Shown: positions 32,215 to 41,602, counted from the first letter of the stretch. The stretch is 64,000 nt of DNA from OMII01 sp947467385 (GCA_044360075.1 JBIKLA010000002.1:1-64000); one strand, 5' to 3'. Numbers and translations: made by a program. Notes: generated by a model not told the origin, from the sequence alone.

Positions 32215-33651
32215 TTAGCAAGAGGAGCTATTAAGACACCTATTTGCGTCTATGGGGCCGTAGCAAACGGAGTCGAACTTCATGTAGATACTGGAGCTTC
32301 CGGTGTTGCGGCGTGCTTGCGATGCGACAGCGCTGCCATTAAGGGCGGTGCGAATCCCACACCCGACGCCGGCATAGTAGCGAGCCGCCCAGCCGGCACC
32401 GCGGGCGTACAGTCCCAGGGAGGCCACGACGTTGCCTCGCGTGTCGATGGCGCTCACGCAGGATGGGAATGGGCCGCTCGCGCCCATCTTGAGGATAACG
32501 CCGATCGTATTACGGCGGATGTCGGTGAAATGATCAGAGCCGACGGTCTTGTAAATGTGGCTCCCCGGCCATGCGATAATGCGAGAGCATCCCAGACTGC
32601 CAGCGCCGCCATTGCCACCCTCTCCGTCGCTGGATGGGGTCCGCGTCGGAGTCGGAGTGGGTGTGGCGCTCATGCCTACGGCGACAACGGTCGTCTCGTC
32701 AACAAGCAATCCGGCACCAAAAACCTTCTCACGCACCTCGCCTGAAGCCGGATTGAAGATGCCGCTCTCTTTCGGGCTCTGGAAGGCGACCTCGAAACCG
32801 CTGCCATCATTGAAGTCACCAACGGCAAGCTGTCCTGTGCCCAGAAATTCATGCGAGCCAACAAGAGCCCCCCCGAGGGAATAGGCCCGGATGAGCGTGC
32901 CGCTCTTCGTCACACTCTCAAAGCCAAGCAGGTCGGGGCCACTCTCCTGGCGGACGGCGAAGGCGCGCGGACGATCGCCAGTCGACGCAAACTTGGGCAG
33001 GCGAGTGTACTGCCGTACCTGGCCGGTAACGAGGTTTTTCAGCCGCGCGTTTGACTTGTTGCCTTGGCCCTTTCGCATCACTCCGATCCAGTCAGTTGAG
33101 CCCCCTTCCACGCGCGCGAAGAACACGCGATCCCCGGTTTCGCCAAATACGAAGCTCACCATGTCGGGCACGGCGCCGGTTGAGTCGAAGAGGTTATACG
33201 AAACGGTCCACGTGGCCTTCCCCTTGACCAGCCGAACGACTGCGGCGTCCGCCTTTCCGTCTCCGTTGAAGTCGCCCCCGGAAATAACGAGGTCGCCGGG
33301 CTTGCCAAATGAGCGCCACACGGGGCTGCTCGACCCGTTAAGAATCGCCCATTTAAGCGCCTTGTTGGGCTTATCCTCGGTCACAACACCGATCTGTGGG
33401 CCGCCCGAATCCCACGCGGCAAGGATAGGGGCATCTCCCGCGGAACCGATCGTGCCCAGCGCGAGCACTGAGCTGTCCGATGACAGCGTTGCTGCCCATG
33501 TCAAAGAATCGTCACTTTTTTCCAGGATTTTTGTCAGGTCAGAGATCCCGTCCGCGTCGTAGTCCATCGGCACTTGGGCCTGCGCAGCGGCAGAAAACAC
33601 GAGGCAACTGAGCGCTGTGACAACAAGTCTTTGCATAGCTTTCGAGTCCAT
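32215..33651 (-). CDS. Secreted VCBS/FG-GAP-like repeat protein with C-terminal Cys domain
   Basis: This 478-residue protein has a signal peptide (about 1-26, ending AAAQAQ). Residues 30-325 hold repeated units such as DYDADGISDLTKI, GDFNGDGKADAAVVR and VGDFNDGSGFEVAF, which resemble FG-GAP/VCBS beta-propeller blades that bind calcium. A TPTPTPTRTPS linker (about 336-345) leads to a C-terminal domain of about 120 residues with six Cys, ending CYGPIDANRCLNSSSC. It is probably extracellular or surface-attached. The linker style matches the secreted protein at 21153. Function is unknown. Confidence 0.78.
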   Translation of the reverse strand: MDSKAMQRLVVTALSCLVFSAAAQAQVPMDYDADGISDLTKILEKSDDSLTWAATLSSDSSVLALGTIGSAGDAPILAAWDSGGPQIGVVTEDKPNKALKWAILNGSSSPVWRSFGKPGDLVISGGDFNGDGKADAAVVRLVKGKATWTVSYNLFDSTGAVPDMVSFVFGETGDRVFFARVEGGSTDWIGVMRKGQGNKSNARLKNLVTGQVRQYTRLPKFASTGDRPRAFAVRQESGPDLLGFESVTKSGTLIRAYSLGGALVGSHEFLGTGQLAVGDFNDGSGFEVAFQSPKESGIFNPASGEVREKVFGAGLLVDETTVVAVGMSATPTPTPTRTPSSDGEGGNGGAGSLGCSRIIAWPGSHIYKTVGSDHFTDIRRNTIGVILKMGASGPFPSCVSAIDTRGNVVASLGLYARGAGWAARYYAGVGCGIRTALNGSAVASQARRNTGSSSIYMKFDSVCYGPIDANRCLNSSSC

Positions 33652-33766
33652 GAAGGCGATTTCCTAACCTGCTCTGGAGCCCTCCCGGGATCCGCATAGT
33701 GTTGTATTCAAGGGCCGTACCAAGCGCTTCAAAGTGCCCGTCTCATTGTATGTGTCATTTGTGCTG

Positions 33767-35596
33767 CTAAATGTGGTTACTCCGAGCATCCCCGAGGGAA
33801 GCGGCACGCAGGGCATTCAATACCGCGAAGAGGTCGATAGCCTCCTGCAAGAGCGCGCCCCAAACCGGGGTCAGGAATCCCAAAGCCGCCAAGCACATCC
33901 CCCCGATGCTGAGCACCATTCCGCCAACGGCGCTCTGAAACGCCACGCGCCTCAAGTGGCTGCTGATGTGAAGCAGTTGGTCAACTTTGCGCAGGGATGG
34001 CTCAAGGATCACGGCTCCTGCGGCCTCAGAAGTGATGTCGCTGCGCGGCCCGAAGGCCACGCCAACCGTTGCTGCTGTCAAGGCGGGCGCGTCGTTGATG
34101 CCGTCACCAAGGTAGAGCGTTTGGGCGCGGCGCGTCTCCTCCCGCACGATCTCGACCTTCTCTTCCGGCGATTTTCCAGCGTAGAGCTTGGCTATCTGCA
34201 ACTGATCTGCGAGGTATTGAACCTCCTGGCTGCGGTCTCCAGAAAGGAGGATAACATCCTTAAAGCCGTGAGCCTGTCCCAGGTGTGACACGAATTGGAA
34301 GCTGTCGGGGCGCGCCTCATCACGAAACCGGAGTACCGCCACGACCTGATCATCCACAAGCACAACGCACTCAAGCCCCGCCGCAGCCTGGGCGAACTCT
34401 TTGGTCGCTTCCGCATGCATCGTGCGCCGCCCGGTGATCTTTACGCGTCGCCCGCGCACGACCCCGACGAGCCCCTCGCCAGGCTTCTCGTTCACCTCCC
34501 CAGCATCCCCAAGCACTATGTGGCGATCGCCTGCGGCCTTGATGACCGACTGCGCCAGGGGGTGTTTCGAGTACCGCTCAAGGCTTCCCGCAAGCTGCAG
34601 AACCTCCTGCTCCGACATGCCGCGCGCCTCAATCGACTCGAAGGAGGGCTCTCCAACCGTAAGGGTTCCGGTCTTGTCCGTGATGAGCACCGTACACATC
34701 GGTGCCCGCTCAAGAACGACTGGGTCCTTGATGATAATTCCGCGCTTCGCGCACCACGAGATTGCGCCGATAATCGCCGTGGGTATGGCGATAATAAGGG
34801 GACACGGGGTGGCAACCACCAGCACCGCGAGAAATCGCTCAGGGCTGCCAAAGAACCACCACGCGCCGATGGCTATAAATACAGCGATCGGCGTGTAGAG
34901 GGCACCGAGCTTGTCGGCAATGCGCCGCATGCGCGGCCGGCGCTGGCGTGACGCCTCCATGACACCCATAATCTTGGCGTAACGTGAGTCACGCGCCTCG
35001 TGTGTTGCTCGGATGATGAGCACCGCCTCGCCGTTGATGGCGCCGGAGATGACCTGTGCTCCGGGTGTCTTCGACATGCGGTAGGGCTCGCCCGTAAGAT
35101 ATGACTCATCCATCGAGCTCTGGCCCTCGACTACCATGCCGTCCACCGGGCAAAGCTCGTGCGGCAGCACAACAAGCTCGTCGCCAGGCTTGACGCTCGC
35201 TGCCGGAATGTCGACCATCTCAAGGCCCTGCCGACGGTGCGCCAGCGAAGGCATGCGGCGCGCCAGCGCATCGAGCACCGACGATGCTCGGCGCATGGCG
35301 TAGTCCTCAAGCGCAGAGCCCCCTGAGAGCATCAGCACGACAAGGGCGCCGGCCATGTATTGGCCAAGCACAATCGACGTGGCGATCGATATGCCCGCCA
35401 GAAGATCCGAACCGAACTCGCCGCGAAACACCCCAACTATGAGCCGAAAAACGAGTACGCCGCCTCCGCTGACGACGACTATAAGCAAGGGAAGATCGGC
35501 AACTTCCGACGATGTGCCCACGATGTAGTGCAGGGCAAGGCTCAGGGCGATGGCGAGGCAGGCTGCGAGCGCGATGGCGGCGTTGAGGTACTTCAT
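33767..35596 (-). CDS. P1B-type heavy-metal transporting ATPase
   Basis: The 609 residues form a P-type ATPase. A domain: MDESYLTGEP. Membrane metal site: ATPCPLIIAIPTA. Phosphorylated Asp in DKTGTLTVG. N domain: KHPLAQSVIKAAGDR (the HP motif of P1B pumps). Hinge: YLGDGINDAPAL. There is no N-terminal CxxC metal-binding domain; the protein begins directly with TM helices. The TPC membrane motif differs from the CPC of copper pumps and from the SPC of P1B-4 ATPases, so the metal is uncertain. Export across the inner membrane is expected. A short Cys-poor tail follows the last helices. Confidence 0.9.
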   Translation of the reverse strand: MKYLNAAIALAACLAIALSLALHYIVGTSSEVADLPLLIVVVSGGGVLVFRLIVGVFRGEFGSDLLAGISIATSIVLGQYMAGALVVLMLSGGSALEDYAMRRASSVLDALARRMPSLAHRRQGLEMVDIPAASVKPGDELVVLPHELCPVDGMVVEGQSSMDESYLTGEPYRMSKTPGAQVISGAINGEAVLIIRATHEARDSRYAKIMGVMEASRQRRPRMRRIADKLGALYTPIAVFIAIGAWWFFGSPERFLAVLVVATPCPLIIAIPTAIIGAISWCAKRGIIIKDPVVLERAPMCTVLITDKTGTLTVGEPSFESIEARGMSEQEVLQLAGSLERYSKHPLAQSVIKAAGDRHIVLGDAGEVNEKPGEGLVGVVRGRRVKITGRRTMHAEATKEFAQAAAGLECVVLVDDQVVAVLRFRDEARPDSFQFVSHLGQAHGFKDVILLSGDRSQEVQYLADQLQIAKLYAGKSPEEKVEIVREETRRAQTLYLGDGINDAPALTAATVGVAFGPRSDITSEAAGAVILEPSLRKVDQLLHISSHLRRVAFQSAVGGMVLSIGGMCLAALGFLTPVWGALLQEAIDLFAVLNALRAASLGDARSNHI

Positions 35597-35674
35597 GGCA
35601 TGCAGGCCGAACTATACCCGCCTTGGGCGCTTCCGTCTGCCCCTTGCGTGCCGGTCCTGCCGGGCGGCGAGGGG

Positions 35675-35717
35675 AAAAAAAAGGGCGTGAGGGCTCCAAC
35701 TTCAGCCCGCACGCCCT
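35675..35717 (-). terminator. Rho-independent terminator
   Basis: On the minus strand, AGGGCGTGCGGGCT and AGCCCTCACGCCCT form a long stem with one mismatch, directly followed by eight T residues. It lies 19 bp after the stop of the gene at 35736. Confidence 0.9.
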
Positions 35718-35735
35718 ACACATTGCGTTGATGCT

Positions 35736-37124
35736 CTATCGGCGCAGGATGTCAGCTAACCGCAATTTGCCTACTGCTGCCCGGCGAGTCACCATCGCAA
35801 CGATTCCGCTTGAGCACACGGCCGCGCTCTTCGACAGCGCGCCGGTTCGCCCGGCGACCCTCGGAAAGAGCGGAGCTGTCGAGCCCGTAAGCCCAGCTTT
35901 CGAAAGGTACGCAGCCATAGCCTTGCGTGCCATCGGCGTCACCTTCACCGGCACTGCCGCTGAATTCGGCCGGCGCCGAACGAGGACAGTTCCCGTGGCG
36001 GGGGTGTAATTGCCTGCGACCAGGTTTACCACCGCGCCCGTCGGCAGGCCTTTACCCGCGAAGAGCGATAGCAGAGCTCGGTCTCGAAGGTCTCCCACAC
36101 TCTTGGTGCCGATCGGCTTGAGGAGCCGCGCGAGCGCCTGCGGAGAGATCATAAGCCTGCGCCCCGCTCCCTGCTCTTTGGTCGGACAGAAGGTGTACTT
36201 GGGGCCCTTCGGTCCTGGATCGCCCTGATCTGGCCCTCCGCCGCTGCCGCCGCCGTCACCGTCATCTGGTGGAGGCGTGGGCTGAACTGGCGGCTCGCCA
36301 GTGCGGTCCGGGCTGGTTGCCGGACAGAGCTCCACATTCGGCTGGCCGACTGGGTACAACGCAGCTCCTCCAGGGGGATTCACGGTCTTAATCATGAAGT
36401 TGTCGAGCCGAACTCGCCCATTCACCTCAGTGAGAAACACGCCAAAAGCCTGTACTGTCCCACTCGTCGGGAGCGACTCGCTATAGGTGGCCGGAATGGA
36501 GGGCCCGAGGTTTGCAACAGCCGGAATAGCTGCCCACTTCAGGTCGGCGGGCCGCACAAGCACCGGCTCCCAGATTCCGATTTTTTTCTGGCCAGATGAC
36601 TGCTGAGATATGTACCACGTCGAGTCGATCAGGAACGCAAGCTGCGTGCCGTTGGGCTCAAGTGCCGCATTGACGCCACTCAGGCGCTGCTCGTACTCGA
36701 CGACGGTACCCGGGTTTTGGAGGATGTCTGCGCTAAAGGGGTACTCCTTCGTAAAGACGGTAAGGCCGTACGTGGGCCGAAACCAAAAGCTGTATCCCTG
36801 AGAGAGCCCCCGTGGGACACTATTGACCGAGCCACCTACAGTCCGGCTGCCGTACGAGAAGACCTTCAGATTGCTGAATTTTGCCACCGGCAGCCCTGCA
36901 ATAAAGGCAGCCCAGCGCGTCTCACCTGCAGCGGCGGGGCCTAGGGAGCTTGTGCAGTACCCGAACGTCTCTTGGTAGATTGTCTGAGGGTCGTCGCCTT
37001 GAGTGACGGCGATCGCTTCTCCGTTTTCATCTTGTGCATGGGCACTCAACAACGGCTGAAGGCCCCCGATAATCCCCAGTGCTGCACTGAGCGCCAGTGC
37101 AGTTTTTCTCGTAGCTCTTTTCAT
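35736..37124 (-). CDS. Secreted protein with a degenerate tyrosine-recombinase-like C-terminal domain
   Basis: This 462-residue protein starts at the ATG at 37122-37124, preceded by AAGGGAG. A signal peptide ends near residue 30 (LLSAHAQ). Residues about 32-275 form a beta-rich domain of lectin/laminin-G appearance. A Pro/Gly/Asp-rich linker follows (about 280-325). The last 130 residues read like the catalytic core of XerC/XerD-type integrases: LRDRALLSLFAGKGLPTGAV, NYTPATGTVLVRR, TPMARKAMAAYL, APLFPR. The first catalytic Arg (TGLRxSE in active enzymes) is replaced (KGLPTGA), and no HxLRH box or Tyr is present. It is therefore unlikely to be a recombinase. A fold-level match from an exported protein is unexpected. 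Confidence 0.7.
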   Translation of the reverse strand: MKRATRKTALALSAALGIIGGLQPLLSAHAQDENGEAIAVTQGDDPQTIYQETFGYCTSSLGPAAAGETRWAAFIAGLPVAKFSNLKVFSYGSRTVGGSVNSVPRGLSQGYSFWFRPTYGLTVFTKEYPFSADILQNPGTVVEYEQRLSGVNAALEPNGTQLAFLIDSTWYISQQSSGQKKIGIWEPVLVRPADLKWAAIPAVANLGPSIPATYSESLPTSGTVQAFGVFLTEVNGRVRLDNFMIKTVNPPGGAALYPVGQPNVELCPATSPDRTGEPPVQPTPPPDDGDGGGSGGGPDQGDPGPKGPKYTFCPTKEQGAGRRLMISPQALARLLKPIGTKSVGDLRDRALLSLFAGKGLPTGAVVNLVAGNYTPATGTVLVRRRPNSAAVPVKVTPMARKAMAAYLSKAGLTGSTAPLFPRVAGRTGALSKSAAVCSSGIVAMVTRRAAVGKLRLADILRR

Positions 37125-37304
37125 GGCTCGCTCCCTTAATGTGGTTCGCTTATCTCTTCGCGCGAGGATGTGCAGTTGCGCGGCATCCGGCGCGACGGAA
37201 AAAGGTAGAGCGATTGCCCGCTGACAGAAATGAGGGCCCTCATGGCTCACCGAGCAGACACATCAGTCCGGTAGGCGCTGCGCGCGTGGGGCGGAATAGT
37301 TTAG

Positions 37305-37835
37305 CTAGGCATCCCGGCGCAGCCGGCGCTGCAGGCTGCGCCGATGCACGCCTAAGACCTTGGCAGCCTGGGACACGTTGCCGTCGTGCTCGGCGAGAAC
37401 GCGGTGCACATACTCGCTCTCAACCTCCTCAAGCGACGGAAGCTCTGCTACGGATGCGGACGCGGCGATCTCCGGCGTGAAGGCGGCGACGATTGCGCTG
37501 ATTGGCGCCGGTTTCGTCAGGTAATTCGTCGCGCCGAGCCGAACAGCCTCAAGAGCTGTCGTGATGCTCCCAAATCCGGTGAGCACAACGATGCGCGCCT
37601 GCGGGAGCGCATCGCACACCTTCGGCACGAGCCACAGTCCGCTCTCGCCCGGCATTCGCATATCAATCAGGACTCCATCCGGCTGAAACTCGATGGCGGC
37701 CTCAAGACCGCTCTGCGCGTCCGTCGCCTCAAACACGACGTATCCGGCTGTCCTGAGAGAGCGCGCCAGGCGCTGCCGAAATGGGGTGTCGTCATCACAC
37801 ACCAGAATGCGGAAAAGGGTGAACTGCCCACTCAC
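37305..37835 (-). CDS. regA: Redox response regulator RegA/PrrA/ActR-type
   Basis: The 176 residues have a receiver (VCDDDTPFRQRL, phospho-Asp in VLIDMRMPGESG, Lys in LTKPAP). A C-terminal Fis-type HTH reads NVSQAAKVLGVHRRSLQRRL and matches the RegA DNA-binding domain. In proteobacteria RegA controls respiration, carbon and nitrogen fixation, and redox genes. Its start codon overlaps the RegB stop by 4 bp, so the pair is translated together. The usual linker of several prolines between domains is short here. Confidence 0.9.
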   Translation of the reverse strand: MSGQFTLFRILVCDDDTPFRQRLARSLRTAGYVVFEATDAQSGLEAAIEFQPDGVLIDMRMPGESGLWLVPKVCDALPQARIVVLTGFGSITTALEAVRLGATNYLTKPAPISAIVAAFTPEIAASASVAELPSLEEVESEYVHRVLAEHDGNVSQAAKVLGVHRRSLQRRLRRDA

Positions 37836-39154
37836 AGCACAGCCTCCTGCGGGACGAAGAGCCGCGCCTCAGTGCCCTGACCGAGGGAAGATGACAGCGA
37901 CAATGCCCCTCCGACCTGCGACGCAAAGCTCTTGACGAGGAAGAGCCCCAGGCCCAATCCCTGGCCTGGGTCCTTCGTGGTGAAGAACGGGTCTCCTGCC
38001 CTGTCGAGCGTGTCGCGCGACATGCCCACTCCATTATCCTTGACCACAAACTCAACACCACCCGGCACCACAGCCGCTTTGACCCTTACCAGGCCATTCG
38101 GCGCTGATGCCTGCACACCGTTGCGAATAAGGGCCGAGAGCGAGGACACGAGGGATCTCCTGAGCGTGCGAAGCGACAGGTGCCCAGCATCGCCGAGAAC
38201 AAACTCGACCTGCCCATCTCCCCGCAGAGATCCCCGTACCTCCTGCACAACAGCAGAAACAGCGGCTGCTGTGGGAACCTCTCCGACAAGCTCAGAGCTC
38301 TGAGATCGCATGCGGTTAAGCACTTCCTCGCAGCGTCTAAGCTCCGCCTCCATCGCCTCAACATCGCCCGAAAGGTCTGCCCTGCCCGCGAGGGCACGCT
38401 TGAGGTCGTCCGCAATGAGGACCATGGTTGCAATCGGGGTGGCAAGCTCATGCGCAGCCCCTCCCGTGAGGGTCGCAAGGCTTGCCAGCCGTTTGCGCTC
38501 CTGCTCCCGCTCATTAAGGACGGCCAACTGCTCTGACTGCATTGCAAGCTCATTAGAGAGGCGGGTTAGAAAGAAAGAGATAAGAGACCCGATCACAAAA
38601 AATGCCACCAGCATACCGTGTAGGTGTAGCGAGAAGCCCGCAGTTCCGCCGTGATGCGCATGCATCGAAAGCTGCTCAAGTGGGATGTGAAAGAAAAAGA
38701 GAAGCACAAAAAGCGCGCTCGACAGCCCAAAGGTCCACCATGTCCAGCGCGCGTTGAGGCAGAATGCGGCAAGGGTGACATACACGAGGAACACCATGCT
38801 GAATGGGTTCGTGTATCCGCCGTACAGGTACAGCAGCGCAGCGACGAGAAGCACATCGAACGAAATCGCCACACCGCTCGCCACAGCCGAGCGCCGCGGG
38901 CGAAACCGCATGACTGCCATGAGCGCCACGTTTGAGGCGATGCCGAGCAAGACGAGCGTGCCCGCTACCGCCATATCAACGGGGAGATCGAGCAGCTTTA
39001 CTGCAACCGCGCTCACAAGCGCGTACACCACCAGCGCAGTCCAGCGAATCCGAATTAGCCAAACGGCCTTCACCGACTCCTGGGCTGCCGGGCGCGCGTC
39101 GCCGTGGGAAAACGCGAGGGTCGCAAGGCCTTTTGTGGAGAGCGGATCCGTCAT
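37832..39154 (-). CDS. regB: Redox sensor histidine kinase RegB/PrrB/ActS-type
   Basis: The 440-residue kinase has six TM helices in the first 165 residues. The second periplasmic loop carries GGYTNPF (about 112-118), the heptapeptide GGxxNPF that binds ubiquinone in RegB. The H-box AAHELATPIATM has His235. A Cys lies at +40 (Cys275, in LRRCEEVL), the same spacing as His225-Cys265 of Rhodobacter RegB, where the Cys is redox-active. The HATPase_c domain carries DNGVGM and GLGLGLFL. I chose the ATG at 39152-39154. The frame stays open to 39424 but that part is not RegB-like and no ribosome-binding site decides it. The kinase should signal the quinone or oxygen status of the respiratory chain to RegA. 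Confidence 0.9.
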   Translation of the reverse strand: MTDPLSTKGLATLAFSHGDARPAAQESVKAVWLIRIRWTALVVYALVSAVAVKLLDLPVDMAVAGTLVLLGIASNVALMAVMRFRPRRSAVASGVAISFDVLLVAALLYLYGGYTNPFSMVFLVYVTLAAFCLNARWTWWTFGLSSALFVLLFFFHIPLEQLSMHAHHGGTAGFSLHLHGMLVAFFVIGSLISFFLTRLSNELAMQSEQLAVLNEREQERKRLASLATLTGGAAHELATPIATMVLIADDLKRALAGRADLSGDVEAMEAELRRCEEVLNRMRSQSSELVGEVPTAAAVSAVVQEVRGSLRGDGQVEFVLGDAGHLSLRTLRRSLVSSLSALIRNGVQASAPNGLVRVKAAVVPGGVEFVVKDNGVGMSRDTLDRAGDPFFTTKDPGQGLGLGLFLVKSFASQVGGALSLSSSLGQGTEARLFVPQEAVL

Positions 39155-39575
39155 AGCGGGCGCGAGAATAGCCGATATGCCGCCAGAGCTGAAGAGGCGC
39201 ACTAAGGCGCTGTGGAGACTGCTTTTTCGCGGGGCATCCGAGGGATTCAATCCGCAGGAAGCAAGCGTGCCGCGCGATGCGCAGGCCATCTTCGCTGCCA
39301 CGCTCATAAGGGCTTTTTGTCCGAGCAAAAGAAGAGAGAACAGAATACGACAGATCATGACGAACAGGCCGCGCAGGAAACGAATAGCATTTTGAAATTC
39401 GCGCGCGACCAGCGCGTGTCGCAATCGGTTCCATGCAGCATGCTTGTGTTCGCATCCCGGCGTCTGAAATCATCTTCCGAAAATTCTTCCGCTAACATCG
39501 GGCGAAAACTGTCACTCTGCGGAATTTAGGATCTATACAGCGTGATGCGGTTGGAATAGTGTCTACTCATTCGAT
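39155..39575. other. Upstream region of regB and of a small plus-strand gene
   Basis: This 421-bp gap may partly be regB coding if a more upstream start is used; the minus frame is open to 39424. Nothing else recognisable is seen, and the A+T-rich stretch around 39480-39570 is the likely promoter area for both directions. Confidence 0.35.
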
Positions 39576-39842
39576 ATGACGCATCCGTTGCTCAACACGA
39601 TCGGCACCACCCAAGCTTTTGAGCGAACCTCCTCAACCTCCACTGACAAGCGCGCGCTCCTGCCGGTTGCGGACGCGTGCTTTGAGATGTTCTCCGTTCG
39701 GGAGCTCAAGCGCCCAAGGGTAATCCTGCCGGAGCTGCTTGCCGCGTTTCCCGAATTCTCACAGGAAGACATCCTCTCTGCCGTCTCGCTCGCCCTATCG
39801 TGGAAGCGCATCCTGCGCGCTGCTGGGAAGCCGCTGCATTAG
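39576..39842 (+). CDS. Hypothetical protein, 88 residues
   Basis: No family is recognised. The product is soluble and ends in two likely helices (LPELLAAFPEFSQEDILSAV, SLALSWKRIL). The ELLAAFPEFSQEDILSAV segment resembles the DUF433/antitoxin-type helix motif 'L...FP..s.edI..al', which is weak evidence only. No clear ribosome-binding site is present. It stands alone between regB and the HDOD gene. Confidence 0.5.
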   Translation: MTHPLLNTIGTTQAFERTSSTSTDKRALLPVADACFEMFSVRELKRPRVILPELLAAFPEFSQEDILSAVSLALSWKRILRAAGKPLH

Positions 39843-40035
39843 CAGCCTCAAGATCACGCTACAATCCCATCACAGACCCTCGTAGGGGGAACCCGCATTC
39901 TGTCGGATGACGCCCCACGAGAGCGGGCACTTGCCCCCATCAGGCGATTATCAGCTTAAGGCACCCCGAAAACGGGCCGAAGCCTCCTGGGAGCGCAGGA
40001 ATAGCCCGGCGCTGCAGTAAAAAGAAAGCCCCACT

Positions 40036-41517
40036 ATGGTAGTTCCTCACGCCGATGCCCCAAATAATCGCCGCCTGAACAGAGCTCTGGCCCACGTCAA
40101 CTCGCTCTGGTTTCCCATAAATCCAGACATCGTGGCACAAGCCGAGTCGGGATTCGCCAAGGGCCGCTTCGCCAGCGGCGCGGACGAGCTGATCGGCCTC
40201 CTCAAGCAAGACTTTGCGCTTCTGGCGTTCATCATCAAGGAGGTGACCGCGCTCGGAACGCAGGAGCGGCTCTCCCCTTCCCTGCTGTGCAACCCAGTGG
40301 ATCTTCTAAAGTGGGCTGGGCCCGCGCGCATCAAGGAGATCATCTTTTCGAACAAGGGCCTCCCGGCAACCCACTCGCTGCAGTGCTCCGAAGGCTTTCA
40401 GGCAACTCGCCTGCGAGAAACCGCAATCATAGCGTCCACAGCAGAGGTCTTGAGCAGTGAGAAAAAGCTCAACCCCGACGTCGGATTTTGCTGCGGCGTG
40501 CTACGCGAGATAGGACTTAACCTTATTGCCTGGAACTATCCTTCGCTCTACTCGCGCATCATCGGCTCCATTCCAGGGGACTCCTCGCTCGATAAGGAGC
40601 TGGAAAAGGAGCTTGGATTCTCTCCGGCCCTGCTCGCCATGCGCCTCATGGCTCCAGCGAACATCGGCGCAGACTCGCCCGAGCTGGCTGCTGCGCATAA
40701 GGACATGGAGGCATACGAGAGCCTCTGCAAGGTGGGCGAGGCGCTCGCGCACGCCGAGAACCCCGCTCTCTATCCCAAAGCAGAAGCCGAGTGGAATGCC
40801 GCTCAGGAGCATATCCGGAGGAGCATCGGCGCTGGCGGAATAGCCAAGATTCAGGCCAAGGCCCTCGCCACCTCAGCCGGCTATACCAGCACAATTCCGC
40901 AGTCGTTCAAGACGCTCCAGGACTTCAACCCCGAGCAGCAGCTGGCGCGGCACAAGCAGTCGAGCCGCTCGTTCGACAACCGCTACATCAAATTCTGCAG
41001 CAACCCGGTACAGGAAGCCATCCGCTCGCTCTACGCCGATATGGGCACAGAGTCAGTCAGCGTTCAGGCGCTTGAGCGCCTTATCAGGCAGGTAATCCCG
41101 GACGCCGGCTTCACCGGCGGATGCGTCTTTCTCGTGGACCCTGTCTCTCTTACGCTCTCGCCCCGAACGAGGATCGGCCGGGTTAAGGGCAGGACGCTCA
41201 GTGCGATCTCACTTTGCCCCCACCCCAGCAATGCCCTCGATATCGGCGCCAGCGAGGCTGAGCTGATTGAGGTAGCATCCGGGCACGGAGACGCAATCGC
41301 GAACGCTTTTGCCTGCGCTCAGCCGATTGTGGAGCAGGAAGGGGGCGTAGGCGGGATAGCCCTCACGACGATTTCAAGCTCTCTGGGGGGCCGGCGCCGC
41401 GTCGGCGTGCTCTACCTAGAGGCCCCTGCGCAAGACAGTATGGAGCAAGACTCTCAGGCGCTTTTGACATTCAAGGCCCTGCGCCAGGCCCTGTGCGACG
41501 CGCTCATGCTCGACTAG
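40036..41517 (+). CDS. HDOD-domain signalling protein with GAF-like C-terminus
   Basis: The first 240 of 493 residues follow the HDOD pattern: a helical region with LIGLLKQDFALLAFIIKEVT (the 'I..DP.L...vL' segment), then FCCGVLREIGLNLIAWNYP, the GLLHDIG-like segment, with Arg-Glu replacing His-Asp. HDOD proteins are non-catalytic HD-GYP relatives used in bacterial signalling. The C-terminal 170 residues, with GGCVFLVDPVSLTLSPRTR and RRRVGVLYLEAP, look like a GAF sensor domain. It stands alone. Its binding partner is unknown. Confidence 0.72.
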   Translation: MVVPHADAPNNRRLNRALAHVNSLWFPINPDIVAQAESGFAKGRFASGADELIGLLKQDFALLAFIIKEVTALGTQERLSPSLLCNPVDLLKWAGPARIKEIIFSNKGLPATHSLQCSEGFQATRLRETAIIASTAEVLSSEKKLNPDVGFCCGVLREIGLNLIAWNYPSLYSRIIGSIPGDSSLDKELEKELGFSPALLAMRLMAPANIGADSPELAAAHKDMEAYESLCKVGEALAHAENPALYPKAEAEWNAAQEHIRRSIGAGGIAKIQAKALATSAGYTSTIPQSFKTLQDFNPEQQLARHKQSSRSFDNRYIKFCSNPVQEAIRSLYADMGTESVSVQALERLIRQVIPDAGFTGGCVFLVDPVSLTLSPRTRIGRVKGRTLSAISLCPHPSNALDIGASEAELIEVASGHGDAIANAFACAQPIVEQEGGVGGIALTTISSSLGGRRRVGVLYLEAPAQDSMEQDSQALLTFKALRQALCDALMLD

Positions 41518-41543
41518 CAAGACTTACTCCCAGCAGAAATAAG

Positions 41544-41573
41544 ACAAAAAAAAGCCGTAGGCTTGCCTACGGC
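41544..41573 (-). terminator. Rho-independent terminator of the RRM gene
   Basis: GCCGTAG and CTACGGC (41554-41573) form a strong stem around GCTTGC. On the minus strand it is followed by eight T residues (41546-41553), 30 bp after the stop of the RNA-binding protein gene. Confidence 0.9.
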
Positions 41574-41602
41574 TTCTCTGCATTATGCAGGCATCGGCAC
41601 GC

